Shown here one piece after another: positions 24,515-32,061 of a stretch of DNA of 33,243 nucleotides. Both the position numbers and the translations under genes were made by a program. How positions within the stretch are numbered: position 1 is the stretch's first letter; every line of letters starts with the position of its first letter. Under the pieces are notes generated by a model. That model was not told the DNA's origin, did no database searches, and saw only the letters and a list, made by a program, of their open reading frames with translations. The stretch spans positions 1-33,243 of the forward strand of contig WFNQ01000262.1 of NCBI GenBank assembly GCA_015488565.1. Direction: 5' to 3'. This DNA comes from Thiomicrorhabdus sp. Lineage in GTDB: Bacteria > Pseudomonadota > Gammaproteobacteria > Thiomicrospirales > Thiomicrospiraceae.

Positions 24515-24585
24515 CTTTATTCTCCTCGTCGGTAAGACATTTTTTAAAACTAAAAAGCTTAACCAAGTATTACATTCCCTGAATT

Positions 24586-24605
24586 AAGCACTAAAAATGC
24601 CAATA
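24586..24605 (-). promoter_or_regulatory. Predicted sigma-54 promoter for fliD-fliS-fliT
   Basis: The minus strand reads TTGGCA-TTTTTAG-TGCTT. The -24 GG and -12 GC elements have the exact sigma-54 spacing (TGGC, 8 nt, TGC). It lies about 75 bp before the fliD ATG. Sigma-54 control of fliD is known in polar-flagellum systems. Confidence 0.65.
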
Positions 24606-24719
24606 CCTAATTTTTATCGTTTCGCATACCTAAAGAAATCGGCTCATTGTAAAAAAACTTTAGGAAAGAACGACGAACCTGTCTGAGAATAAAACAAATA
24701 CCAGTAAAATTAACTCCTA

Positions 24720-24870
24720 GGGAGCCTGTCGGACTTAGGTGGTCGTCACGAGAAAAAGCCATTTTTTCGATCATTTGAGGCGAACATTGAGTATATTTAA
24801 CAAAATTGATCGGAAAAATGGGCCTAAATAGCTTTTTCGCAGTAGATTCATCCTAAATCCGACTGGCTCT
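24720..24870. mobile_element. Palindromic MITE-like element between fliD and rnhA
   Basis: The ends GGAGCCTGTCGGACTTAGG (left) and the inverse AGAGCCAGTCGGATTTAGG (right) match at 16 of 19 bases. The interior is also a long imperfect palindrome (GAAAAAGC...CCATTTTTTCGATC against its inverse). Total length is about 150 bp with no coding capacity. The right end touches the rnhA stop codon (24870-24872). No clear target duplication was seen. This fits a non-autonomous DNA transposon derivative; the parental family is not identified. Confidence 0.75.
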
Positions 24871-25646
24871 TAACCTGCTCGTAAAGACAAAATATGAGCG
24901 ATACTACTTTTATCTTGATATGGAAGAAAGGCTTTTTCTTTACGCTGAATCGCCAACATAGACATTCTATCGGCAAGTTCATTACCTTCTACACCAACAT
25001 GCCCATTCACATGAAGTACTTGAACCTGATTTTTAATCGTTTGATAACGCGCAAACATCTCTTGAATGAGAGGGAGGTTTTTAATTTCCCCCCCCGCCTT
25101 TTTCCACCCCTTTTTTTGCCACCCCACCGCCCATTGCGTTATACACTGAATGGCGTATTTAGAGTCACAAAAAATGGCCACACTTTGTCCAGATTCGCTT
25201 TCTGTTTTTGCTAAGATAAACGCTTGATTTAGCGCATTCAGCTCTGCGGTATTATTGGTTCCTGCTGGATTATAACAACCATACCAAAGCGACTCTAACG
25301 CCTCATTACGATACACAGCCATTCCTGAACCTGCTTTACCAGGATTAGGATCACAACCGCCATCGGTATACATTTTAACGTTGATGGGCATGTGAGCAAT
25401 CTCAGCGGCCGTATAGGTTTTAACGCCATTGGCCGTAGACTTTCGTGAGGTTGATTTCGATTTTTTTTCTCCCCCCCCTGTTGCGCTTGAACGCCCTGTT
25501 TTAAAAGCGGCTTCGGCCTCCTGTAAACTTAAAAAAGACTTATACTTTGCCCCTGCAAACTTATCAATCTGCTGTTTACAACTGTTCCAATCACGATAAA
25601 TTCCTGGCGTTCTGCCCTGCCATACAACGTAAAATTTCTTGGCCAT
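24870..25646 (-). CDS. rnhA: Ribonuclease HI with N-terminal hybrid-binding domain
   Basis: Cleaves RNA in RNA-DNA hybrids. The 258 residues have two domains. Residues 1-50, KKFYVVWQGRTPGIYRDWNS and following, form the RNase H1 hybrid-binding (viroplasmin-like) domain typical of eukaryotic-type RNase H1. After a Ser/Thr/Lys/Gly linker comes the catalytic domain, with MYTDGGCDPNPG (first Asp), NTAELNAL (Glu), IFCDSKYAI (Asp) and GNELADRM (last Asp). The DEDD active site is therefore complete. Two eight-C tracts lie in the gene: 25471-25478 in the linker (Gly-Gly-Gly) and 25088-25095 in KKAGGEIKN of the catalytic domain. It overlaps the RIO1-type gene by one base (TAATG). Confidence 0.95.
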   Translation of the reverse strand: MAKKFYVVWQGRTPGIYRDWNSCKQQIDKFAGAKYKSFLSLQEAEAAFKTGRSSATGGGEKKSKSTSRKSTANGVKTYTAAEIAHMPINVKMYTDGGCDPNPGKAGSGMAVYRNEALESLWYGCYNPAGTNNTAELNALNQAFILAKTESESGQSVAIFCDSKYAIQCITQWAVGWQKKGWKKAGGEIKNLPLIQEMFARYQTIKNQVQVLHVNGHVGVEGNELADRMSMLAIQRKEKAFLPYQDKSSIAHILSLRAG

Positions 25647-26569
25647 TAATTACTTTCCGCCATTTTTAAACGCTCTTGACGCCTCTCTTCTTCTGCCAGT
25701 ACCGCTTTAATTTCTTCTAAAACAGAATCGACATTCGCCGTTTCTTCTTTTACGTGATACAAGCCCGTAAGCTCCAAATCAAGATGTAAATCACCTGCTT
25801 CAAACAGTGCCCACATCTCTTTGGCGTACTGTGTTTTTAACAGTTCTGGTGCATATTGGGCATAGTAATTAGTGATGTTATCCACATCACGCGTAAGCAT
25901 CCGCTTAGCACTATTATTGGCAGCGGCATCAACCGCTTGAGGCAGGTCAATAATAACTGGACCATACTCATCAACCAATACATTAAACTCCGATAAATCA
26001 CCATGTATCACCCCCACACACAGCATTCTCATAATGTAGTTCATCACAATCTCATGATCTTCTCGTGCTTGTTCTGCACTCATCGAAATATCATTTAAAC
26101 GTGGAGCAATATCTCCCTCTTCATCGGTAATCAGCTCCATGAGTAATACGCCATCAAAACAGCCGTAGGGTTCTGGTACTCTAATTCCTGCATTGGCTAA
26201 CTTATAGAGCGCGTCCACTTCGGCACTTTGCCAAATAGTTTCTTGCTCTTTACGCCCAAACTTAGACCCTTTTTGCATGGCACGAGCACGGCGGCTGTTA
26301 CGAACTTTTCGCCCTTCTTGATACTCAACGGCTTTTTTAAAACTGCGTTTACTGGCTTCCTTGTATACTTTGGCACAACGGATTTCATCGCCACAGCGCA
26401 CTGAAAAAACATCGGCCTCTTTACCACTCATTAACCGACGAATGACTTCATCAACTAGCCCGTCCTCTACCAGAGGTAAAATTCGTTTAGGTGTTTTCAT
26501 ACAGAGTAATTTCCCCCTACTCCTACTGTCCAATTCGAGAAAAGATTTTTGCAACGAAATCTTTTTCAT
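25646..26569 (-). CDS. RIO1-family serine kinase
   Basis: An atypical protein kinase of the RIO1 group, whose eukaryotic and archaeal members act in small-subunit ribosome maturation; the bacterial role is unclear. The 307 residues include the flexible phosphate loop region MSGKEADVFSVRCG (STGKEA-like), the ATP-binding Lys in CAKVYK, and RIO-specific SFKKAVEYQEGRKVRNSR. The catalytic loop is GVIHGDLSEFNVLV, with the metal-binding loop VIIDLPQAVD. The start could be ATG 26569, with little Shine-Dalgarno, or the internal ATG at residue 24 (MKTPKRILP), which follows AGGGGGAAA. It is translationally coupled to rnhA. Confidence 0.9.
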   Translation of the reverse strand: MKKISLQKSFLELDSRSRGKLLCMKTPKRILPLVEDGLVDEVIRRLMSGKEADVFSVRCGDEIRCAKVYKEASKRSFKKAVEYQEGRKVRNSRRARAMQKGSKFGRKEQETIWQSAEVDALYKLANAGIRVPEPYGCFDGVLLMELITDEEGDIAPRLNDISMSAEQAREDHEIVMNYIMRMLCVGVIHGDLSEFNVLVDEYGPVIIDLPQAVDAAANNSAKRMLTRDVDNITNYYAQYAPELLKTQYAKEMWALFEAGDLHLDLELTGLYHVKEETANVDSVLEEIKAVLAEEERRQERLKMAESN

Positions 26570-26604
26570 TTGCTGATTTTACAGGATTTTGCTTTTTTAG
26601 ACAT

Positions 26605-26628
26605 AAAAAAAGCGCTCAACGCGCTTTT
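26605..26628 (-). terminator. Intrinsic terminator after the rhodanese gene
   Basis: The minus strand reads AAAAGCGC-GTTGA-GCGCTTTT followed by further T, 30 bp after the rhodanese stop. It is AT-symmetrical and may work on both strands. Confidence 0.75.
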
Positions 26629-26657
26629 ATAAAATAGTAAAACAGCTCTTACTCATA

Positions 26658-26957
26658 TTAACCAGTACACTGATTCCACGCCATATAGGACCCTAAATTA
26701 TGTACCTCATTAAACCCTTGAGATAGTAAAATTTGCATCGCCATATGAGAACGTTGCCCAGAACGGCAAAAAACCACAACAGGTAACTCTTTTTGTAATT
26801 TATGAATTCCTATATAATCAATGTCTTGTAAAGGGATATTAATTGCACCAGGCAACTTACTGCTTTCAAACTCTTCTGGCGTACGAACATCCACCAATTG
26901 GGCATTCTTCTCTTTAATCAAACGCTTTGCATCTTCACACGGAATAAACATAACCAC
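26658..26957 (-). CDS. Single-domain rhodanese-like sulfurtransferase
   Basis: A 99-residue protein with one rhodanese domain: LVDVRTPEEFESSKLPGAIN (about residues 21-40) and the active-site loop VVFCRSGQRSHMA with its persulfide-forming Cys (about residue 64). It has no signal peptide, so it is cytoplasmic. Such small proteins carry sulfane sulfur in sulfur oxidation, thiouridine or molybdopterin pathways; which one applies here is unknown. It is monocistronic, bounded by a terminator and by the divergent purB. Confidence 0.9.
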   Translation of the reverse strand: MVMFIPCEDAKRLIKEKNAQLVDVRTPEEFESSKLPGAINIPLQDIDYIGIHKLQKELPVVVFCRSGQRSHMAMQILLSQGFNEVHNLGSYMAWNQCTG

Positions 26958-27269
26958 TTAATCTCCTAAAATAGGCCTTGCTCCCAGCCCTTATCGTTTA
27001 CCATCTCAAATTTGTTGCGTAATATACCTTAAATACTCAAAAAAGGCCAAGTGCAAATCATATCAGAGATCAATAATAATAAGTAAATCTTACTGATTCA
27101 AAAAAGACAACCTCACCTTATTTTAATACGTTACTTTTTGTCGCTCTCTAAGAGCACCAAGGTACGGCACTATTAAACGTATTTTCTATATGCTGATTAA
27201 GGTTATAATAGTCGCCACTAAAAAATTGACTGCCTTTTTGGCAACCCGATCGCAAAAGGAACTTCACAC
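26958..27269. promoter_or_regulatory. Divergent intergenic region, rhodanese / purB
   Basis: An AT-rich 312-bp spacer. On the plus strand a TATAAT (27204-27209) lies 61 bp before the purB ATG with no good -35, and AAAAGGAACTT serves as the Shine-Dalgarno. No PurR-type operator or other conserved structure was recognised. Confidence 0.45.
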
Positions 27270-28670
27270 ATGCAACTGACAGAATTAACCGCAATCTCTC
27301 CCATTGATGGACGCTACGGCACACGATTAAACAATCTTAAAGAGATATTCAGTGAATTTGGTTTAATTAAAAACCGTGTAAAAGTTGAAGTGTTTTGGTT
27401 GCGTATGTTGGCCAATCACCCGGGGATTTCTGAAGTCCCTAAACTCAGTGATGAAGCCGAACAACACCTTTTAAAACTGGTTGATGAGTTCTCTATTGAG
27501 ATGGCACAGCGTGTTAAAGAGATTGAGCGCACCACTAACCACGATGTAAAAGCGGTCGAATACCTCATTAAAGAACACTTTGGCGATAACAAAGAACTCA
27601 ACGCCATTTCAGAGTTTGTTCATTTTGCCTGCACCTCAGAAGATATTAATAACTTAGCCTATGCACTCATGCTCAAAGACGCTCGTGAGTTCATCATTAT
27701 TCCTGAAATGGATAAACTCATAGATAAAATGGCTCAAATGGGTGTCGAGATGGCCAATACTCCAATGATGGCACGTACGCACGGACAACCCGCGTCGCCT
27801 ACCACAGCAGGTAAAGAGTGGGCCAACGTAGCGTATCGCCTACAGCGCCAAGCCAAACAGTTAATGAACGTACAAATCATGGGAAAAATAAATGGCGCAA
27901 CAGGTAACTACAACGCCCACCTTGCCGCTTACCCTGACGTAAACTGGTATGAACTGTCTGAACAGTTTGTCTTAAACTTAGGACTTGCTTGGAACCCATA
28001 CACCACTCAAATTGAACCGCATGATTACATTGCCGAATACTTTCACGCCATGGCACGTTTTAACACCATTGTGATCGATTTTGACCGCGATGTTTGGAGC
28101 TATATCTCTGTTGGTTTCTTCAAACAAAAAACCGTTAAAGGTGAAATTGGTTCATCGGCCATGCCTCATAAAGTCAACCCAATTGATTTTGAAAACTCCG
28201 AAGGAAACCTAGGCTTGGCCAACGCCATTTTTGAACACCTTGCCATGAAACTGCCTATCTCAAGATGGCAACGTGATCTAACCGACTCAACCGTATTACG
28301 TAACCTAGGCGTAGGTGTGGCACATACCATTATCTCACTGCAAGCCACCATGAAAGGGCTAGGTAAGCTAGAAGTAAACGCACAAGCCATGGCCGATGAC
28401 CTAGACAGCAACTGGGAAGTATTGGCCGAAGCCATTCAGACCGTTATGCGTCGTCATGGTTTTGAAAAGCCTTACGAAAAACTAAAAGATTTAACCCGTG
28501 GTCAACGTGTCAACCAAGAGATTATGCAAAACTTTGTCGACAGCCTAGACGGACTGCCCGAAGAAGCCAAACAAACACTGAGAGAGATGATTCCAGCCAC
28601 ATATACCGGTAATGCCGCCAATCAAGCCACCAACATTGAACTGGCCCTTACCATGTTAAAAGGGCGTTAA
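27270..28670 (+). CDS. purB: Adenylosuccinate lyase
   Basis: Catalyses two steps of purine synthesis: SAICAR to AICAR, and adenylosuccinate to AMP, so it acts directly after PurA. The 466 residues match the E. coli-type enzyme in length. They show LTAISPIDGRYG at the start, TSEDINNLAYALML, MARTHGQPASPTTAGKEWAN (catalytic His region) and the fumarase/aspartase superfamily signature GSSAMPHKVNPIDFEN. The catalytic Ser loop is within that signature. The gene is monocistronic, ending in a clear terminator, and is preceded by AAAAGGAACTT. Confidence 0.97.
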   Translation: MQLTELTAISPIDGRYGTRLNNLKEIFSEFGLIKNRVKVEVFWLRMLANHPGISEVPKLSDEAEQHLLKLVDEFSIEMAQRVKEIERTTNHDVKAVEYLIKEHFGDNKELNAISEFVHFACTSEDINNLAYALMLKDAREFIIIPEMDKLIDKMAQMGVEMANTPMMARTHGQPASPTTAGKEWANVAYRLQRQAKQLMNVQIMGKINGATGNYNAHLAAYPDVNWYELSEQFVLNLGLAWNPYTTQIEPHDYIAEYFHAMARFNTIVIDFDRDVWSYISVGFFKQKTVKGEIGSSAMPHKVNPIDFENSEGNLGLANAIFEHLAMKLPISRWQRDLTDSTVLRNLGVGVAHTIISLQATMKGLGKLEVNAQAMADDLDSNWEVLAEAIQTVMRRHGFEKPYEKLKDLTRGQRVNQEIMQNFVDSLDGLPEEAKQTLREMIPATYTGNAANQATNIELALTMLKGR

Positions 28671-28698
28671 ATATACTCCCCCCTCTCAGCCAAACAAC

Positions 28699-28725
28699 AA
28701 GCCCCACGATTGGGGCTTTTTATTT
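28699..28725 (+). terminator. Intrinsic terminator after purB
   Basis: AAGCCCCA-CGAT-TGGGGCTT followed by TTTATTTT, 29 bp past the purB stop. A nine-C tract (28729-28737) follows directly. Confidence 0.85.
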
Positions 28726-28767
28726 TCTCCCCCCCCCTCTTTTCTAAATCGACTCAAGGCCTCTCTA

Positions 28768-29952
28768 ATGATTCAATTTAACGACACCACTTTACATACT
28801 TTTTTAAATGAATTTTGGCAAAAAAAACCACTGGTACTTCGCAATGCACTGCCTAATTTTGAAAGCACCCTGTCTGCTGAAGAGCTAGGCGGCCTTTCAC
28901 TAGAAGAGGAAGTCGAGAGTCGCATTGTTATCCAGAAGGGAGAAAAAGACTATCAACTACTCAAAGGGCCCTTTACGCCACAAACCTATGAAACACTGCC
29001 CGATTCCCACTGGACATTACTGATTCAAGGGGTCGACCGTCTTATTCCTGAAGTGACCGATCTACTAAATGATTTTGATTTTCTACCACGCTGGCGCATT
29101 GATGACATCATGATTAGCTACGCCGTTAAGGGGGGGAATGTAGGGCCTCATTTTGATCACTACGATGTTTTTTTACTGCAAGCGGCGGGTCAACGAAACT
29201 GGAAGCTCACCTCAAAAGACTGCACCATAAATAACTACATCCAAGGCGTTGATTTACGCTTAATGGAAACCTTTCAAGTCGAAGAAGAATTTACCTTTAA
29301 AGCAGGCGACATACTCTACCTTCCCCCTAAATGGGGACATCACGGTGTCGCACTGGACGATGAATGCATCACTTACTCCATCGGCTATCGAAGCTACCGA
29401 GGCCAAGAACTCTGGGACAGCTTTGGCGACCACCTATGTGAAATGAACGCCTTTAAAACCCTTTACTCCGATCCAACTTGGCCAGAAAACCTCAACCCTG
29501 CCGAAATTACCCAAGCCGCCAGTCAACAGGCACAAACGTTACTGCAAAGCGTGCTACAAGATGAGAACTTAATCAAAACATGGTTTGGACGCTTTGCCAC
29601 ACAACTTGACCAACAAGCCGCACAGCAACTTCCCGAGCCACTAACCGAAACAGAAACCCCCACATTCGAAGATTTTATTGGCGCACTTCAAGTCGAAATA
29701 GGCTTTATTAAAGACCCTGTGTGTCGATTTGCTTACAGCCATGTTAAAAATCAAGACGAAAAAACACAAACCCTACTCTATATTAACGGCGCAATCTGGA
29801 ACACTTTTTCAGCCAGTCCACACTTTATCGCTCAACTCGCCAACCAGTCCTTTTTAACCCAAGAAGAGATTCAACAAGCCAGTCAAAATGAAAACAACAT
29901 CAAGCTTCTATTTGACCTGTGGAAACTGCAATACTTAATTTTTATCGAATAA
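28768..29952 (+). CDS. roxA: RoxA/YcfD-type JmjC ribosomal oxygenase
   Basis: A 2-oxoglutarate/Fe(II) dioxygenase that, in E. coli YcfD, hydroxylates an arginine of ribosomal protein L16. The 394 residues begin with FNDTTLHTFLNEFWQKKPLVLRN-type sequence (the WQKKPLVLRNA stretch is diagnostic). The JmjC/cupin core follows, with the iron-binding HFDHYDVFL (HxD, about residues 127-135), RNWKLTS, and the distal His in PPKWGHHGVALDDE. A C-terminal winged-helix-like dimer domain completes it. A seven-G tract (29130-29136) encodes the Gly-Gly just before the HxD motif. The start ATG is 16 codons from KKPLVL, normal for the family. Confidence 0.93.
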   Translation: MIQFNDTTLHTFLNEFWQKKPLVLRNALPNFESTLSAEELGGLSLEEEVESRIVIQKGEKDYQLLKGPFTPQTYETLPDSHWTLLIQGVDRLIPEVTDLLNDFDFLPRWRIDDIMISYAVKGGNVGPHFDHYDVFLLQAAGQRNWKLTSKDCTINNYIQGVDLRLMETFQVEEEFTFKAGDILYLPPKWGHHGVALDDECITYSIGYRSYRGQELWDSFGDHLCEMNAFKTLYSDPTWPENLNPAEITQAASQQAQTLLQSVLQDENLIKTWFGRFATQLDQQAAQQLPEPLTETETPTFEDFIGALQVEIGFIKDPVCRFAYSHVKNQDEKTQTLLYINGAIWNTFSASPHFIAQLANQSFLTQEEIQQASQNENNIKLLFDLWKLQYLIFIE

Positions 29953-29992
29953 GCGCCATCATCCTGAAATAAATCTGTCATAAGATCATAAC

Positions 29993-30021
29993 TTTACACT
30001 TATATAAATTTAACTTATAAT
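29993..30021 (+). promoter_or_regulatory. Strong predicted sigma-70 promoter for the small membrane peptide
   Basis: TTTACA (29993-29998), a spacer of exactly 17 nt, and a perfect TATAAT (30016-30021). It lies 44 bp before the ATG. Confidence 0.8.
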
Positions 30022-30065
30022 GAGCTAATAAAATTTATGAACAGACATTGAAGGAAAATTAACCA

Positions 30066-30209
30066 ATGAAAAAAATATCACGAAACAAACAAAAAGACAG
30101 ACGACCTCTCGCAGGCCTATTCGGACTCAAGCAAATATTGCTTGTTCCTTTATCCATTTTTGGCATCATAGCCTCCCTTACCAACATAGCGATATACAGC
30201 GCACTATAA
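30066..30209 (+). CDS. 47-residue basic single-span membrane peptide
   Basis: Reads MKKISRNKQKDRRPLAGLFG, a strongly basic first 13 residues, then one hydrophobic helix (about residues 22-46, ILLVPLSIFGIIASLTNIA) and the end IYSAL before TAA. The ATG follows GAAGGAAAA at good spacing. A near-consensus promoter lies 44 bp upstream and a terminator-like hairpin follows, so this is a complete transcription unit. I do not recognise the family. Positive-inside topology would leave the basic tail in the cytoplasm. It may be a regulatory or assembly peptide for a membrane complex, but this is only inference. Confidence 0.7.
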   Translation: MKKISRNKQKDRRPLAGLFGLKQILLVPLSIFGIIASLTNIAIYSAL

Positions 30210-30216
30210 ACTCCCG

Positions 30217-30293
30217 CCTATTTATCCCATAAATAGGATTTATAACGATTCAGATTACCCACAAAAATAAGTCATCTGAATCGTTCCTTTTTT
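30217..30293 (+). terminator. Tandem hairpins ending the small-peptide unit
   Basis: First, CCTATTTAT-CCC-ATAAATAGG (30217-30237), a perfect nine-pair hairpin. Second, AACGATTCAGAT and ATCTGAATCGTT (30244-30285) with an 18-nt loop, followed by CCTTTTTT. Confidence 0.75.
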
Positions 30294-30362
30294 ACCCTAT
30301 TCCCCTCATAAATCATGTAGCATAGATAACCTACTTAATTACAATAAACAGGTAATGATCTC

Positions 30363-30995
30363 ATGAAATTTATTACTCTAATCTCTACAGCTCTGTTAGT
30401 CGGTTTTTTATTTATCTGGTTTGGCCTCTTTAATATGTCAGCAAAAGATAAACACTGGGACATTACAACAGAATTGATTGAATTCGTTCGAGAACGATCC
30501 ATTGAAGTACGTGCTGAAACCATTCAAGTGCCTGATTTATCCAGTGCCGAAATGATTTCAAATGGCGCTAAAAACTTTGATGCCATGTGCTCTCAATGTC
30601 ACTTAGCCCCTGCCATGGAACCAACAGAGTTACATCTAGGCCTCTACCCTCAACCCCCCGTTTTTTATAAAGAAAAACACAACGATCATGGTTCTGAAAA
30701 CACCTTTTGGGTCATCAAAAATGGGCTTAAAATGACAGGAATGCCAGCTTGGGGTGACTTTCATACAGATGGACAAATATGGGAAATGGTTGCCTTTATA
30801 AACAACTTCAGTGGCATGTCTGAAACGGAGTACAAAAATTTAGTCGGTGAAGGTGGACATACTCACAAAGAGGGCTTTGGACACGATAGCCATGATACCA
30901 AAACAGATTCAACCTCCCATGACTCACTGCTTAATACAAATGAGCTACCCAGTAACAACGATCATAGCGATTCACATGACGATCACAGTCACTAA
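30363..30995 (+). CDS. Membrane-anchored monoheme cytochrome c with His-rich tail
   Basis: A 210-residue protein. An N-terminal signal anchor (residues 3-24) would leave the rest in the periplasm. The heme c site is CSQCH at residues 76-80, with LAPAMEP after it. The likely axial Met is 124 or 127 in LKMTGMPAWGD, and the domain ends about residue 155. Residues 160-210 form a hydrophilic tail with nine His among Asp and Ser (HTHKEG, GHDSHD, HSDSHDDHSH), a plausible metal-binding region. The partner oxidase or dehydrogenase is not in the window. The small peptide gene upstream is separately terminated. A long hairpin follows the stop. Confidence 0.88.
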   Translation: MKFITLISTALLVGFLFIWFGLFNMSAKDKHWDITTELIEFVRERSIEVRAETIQVPDLSSAEMISNGAKNFDAMCSQCHLAPAMEPTELHLGLYPQPPVFYKEKHNDHGSENTFWVIKNGLKMTGMPAWGDFHTDGQIWEMVAFINNFSGMSETEYKNLVGEGGHTHKEGFGHDSHDTKTDSTSHDSLLNTNELPSNNDHSDSHDDHSH

Positions 30996-31001
30996 AAATA
31001 C

Positions 31002-31045
31002 AAAATGGCTGGCGAATGACGGAACTACTCACCGCCAGCCATTTT
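31002..31045. terminator. Long hairpin after the cytochrome c gene
   Basis: AAAATGGCTGGCG (31002-31014) and CGCCAGCCATTTT (31033-31045) form a perfect 13-pair stem with an 18-nt loop, starting 7 bp after the stop. The U-run comes only from the stem's own TTTT, so it is a probable, possibly bidirectional, terminator. Confidence 0.6.
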
Positions 31046-31094
31046 AAAAGAGATTACCGAACTTCGTGAGTTTAATGTTGTTTTGTTGAACCAA

Positions 31095-31139
31095 GGGGGG
31101 GGAAAAATATTTTGGATTAAAATTTTCTCCCCCTCCCCC
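31095..31139. repeat. G8...C5TC5 inverted-repeat element
   Basis: GGGGGGGG (31095-31102), then AAAAATATTTTGGATT, then AAAATTTTCT and CCCCCTCCCCC (31129-31139). Ends and flanks are complementary. The interior AAATATTTTGGATT recurs in the element at 33106-33149. Confidence 0.8.
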
Positions 31140-31170
31140 TGCTTTTACTATCTACTCTATTCAAATAAAT

Positions 31171-31199
31171 AAAAAAAGCCCCGATTAACTTCGGGGCTT
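31171..31199 (-). terminator. Intrinsic terminator after the PEP-CTERM gene
   Basis: The minus strand reads AAGCCCCGA-AGTTAA-TCGGGGCTT followed by seven T in total. It starts 32 bp past the gene's stop. Confidence 0.85.
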
Positions 31200-31230
31200 A
31201 ATATCAATATCGTAAGATCGATATTTTTGG

Positions 31231-31887
31231 TTAGGCTGTTTTTCTTCTGGCAAAAAAGCCAATGCCGGCCAATCCAAGTGCCATAAGTGTCAATACTGAG
31301 GGTTCAGGTACTGGAGAAACATTAAATGAGCTAATATCCCATCGAATCTGGTCATCGCGGAAATTGCCTGTCGTTGATACGCCAAAATCCATCCAGTGCC
31401 AGTCTGGGTTATTTATGTCAGCTAATGAAATGTTTGTCCAGTCTGACAGATCAGGAAGCAGGGTATCATTCCAAAGCTGGCCATCAGCATTGTCTTTAAG
31501 TACACCAAATTGCATGCTGCCTGTTGTGTAACCATTCAGCGGCGTACTGGCAAAGCCGCTTCCCACTGTAAACCCATCCGCAGGTTGAGTTGCCGAGCCA
31601 TTTTGCTGGTCATTTTGAACATTAAAATAACTGCTACCTGTTGAGCTGGCTGTGAAGATGCTACCCAAAGATATTGAAAATGATAACAAGCTATCAGATG
31701 AGCTAAGGTCTGAGTCGTAAGTGAAAGAGCCTTGTACAGAGTCATTTAAACTGACGGTACTACCAGAAAGTAAAGAGCCTAAGTCCGTCACGGAACCCTC
31801 ATAGTCAACCTGAATAATTGCAGATTGAGATACGGAGCTGAAAAGTAAAGCGGAAGCGCCTATCAATAGAATTTTATATTTATTCAT
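31231..31887 (-). CDS. PEP-CTERM sorting-domain exported protein
   Basis: A 218-residue secreted protein. A signal peptide covers residues 1-22 (ILLIGASALLFSSVSQSA). The body is rich in Ser, Asp and Gly, with beta-type sequence such as VQGSFTYDSDLSS and HWMDFGVSTTGNFRDDQIRW. The C-terminal signal is complete: PVPEPSVLTLMALGLAGIG, a short hydrophobic helix, then ARRK. Proteins with this tail are processed by exosortase and usually belong to exopolysaccharide or extracellular-matrix systems. No exosortase or EPS gene is in the window. AGAGGGATATAGC precedes the ATG. It has its own promoter and terminator. Confidence 0.9.
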   Translation of the reverse strand: MNKYKILLIGASALLFSSVSQSAIIQVDYEGSVTDLGSLLSGSTVSLNDSVQGSFTYDSDLSSSDSLLSFSISLGSIFTASSTGSSYFNVQNDQQNGSATQPADGFTVGSGFASTPLNGYTTGSMQFGVLKDNADGQLWNDTLLPDLSDWTNISLADINNPDWHWMDFGVSTTGNFRDDQIRWDISSFNVSPVPEPSVLTLMALGLAGIGFFARRKTA

Positions 31888-31958
31888 GCTATATCCCTCT
31901 ATAATTTTTTATAATTATTGCTGGTATTTTTAGTTACTTATCATGAAACATGCAGTAT

Positions 31959-31986
31959 TTTATAGCAAACAACTGCACTAAGTAAA
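31959..31986 (-). promoter_or_regulatory. Predicted promoter for the PEP-CTERM gene
   Basis: The minus strand reads TTTACT (31981-31986), 16 nt, then TATAAA (31959-31964), about 72 bp before the ATG. Confidence 0.45.
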
Positions 31987-32061
31987 AACACGGTCAGTAT
32001 AGCATAAATATGTCACTAGGTCGTGACTAATTTTATGGAGTCCCTGCCAAAAAAGAAGACA

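Noticed and set aside
29975..29998. CTGTCAT motif like half a Pho box
   Set aside because: The second 7-bp repeat 11 bp later does not match CTGTCAT, so PhoB control is not supported.
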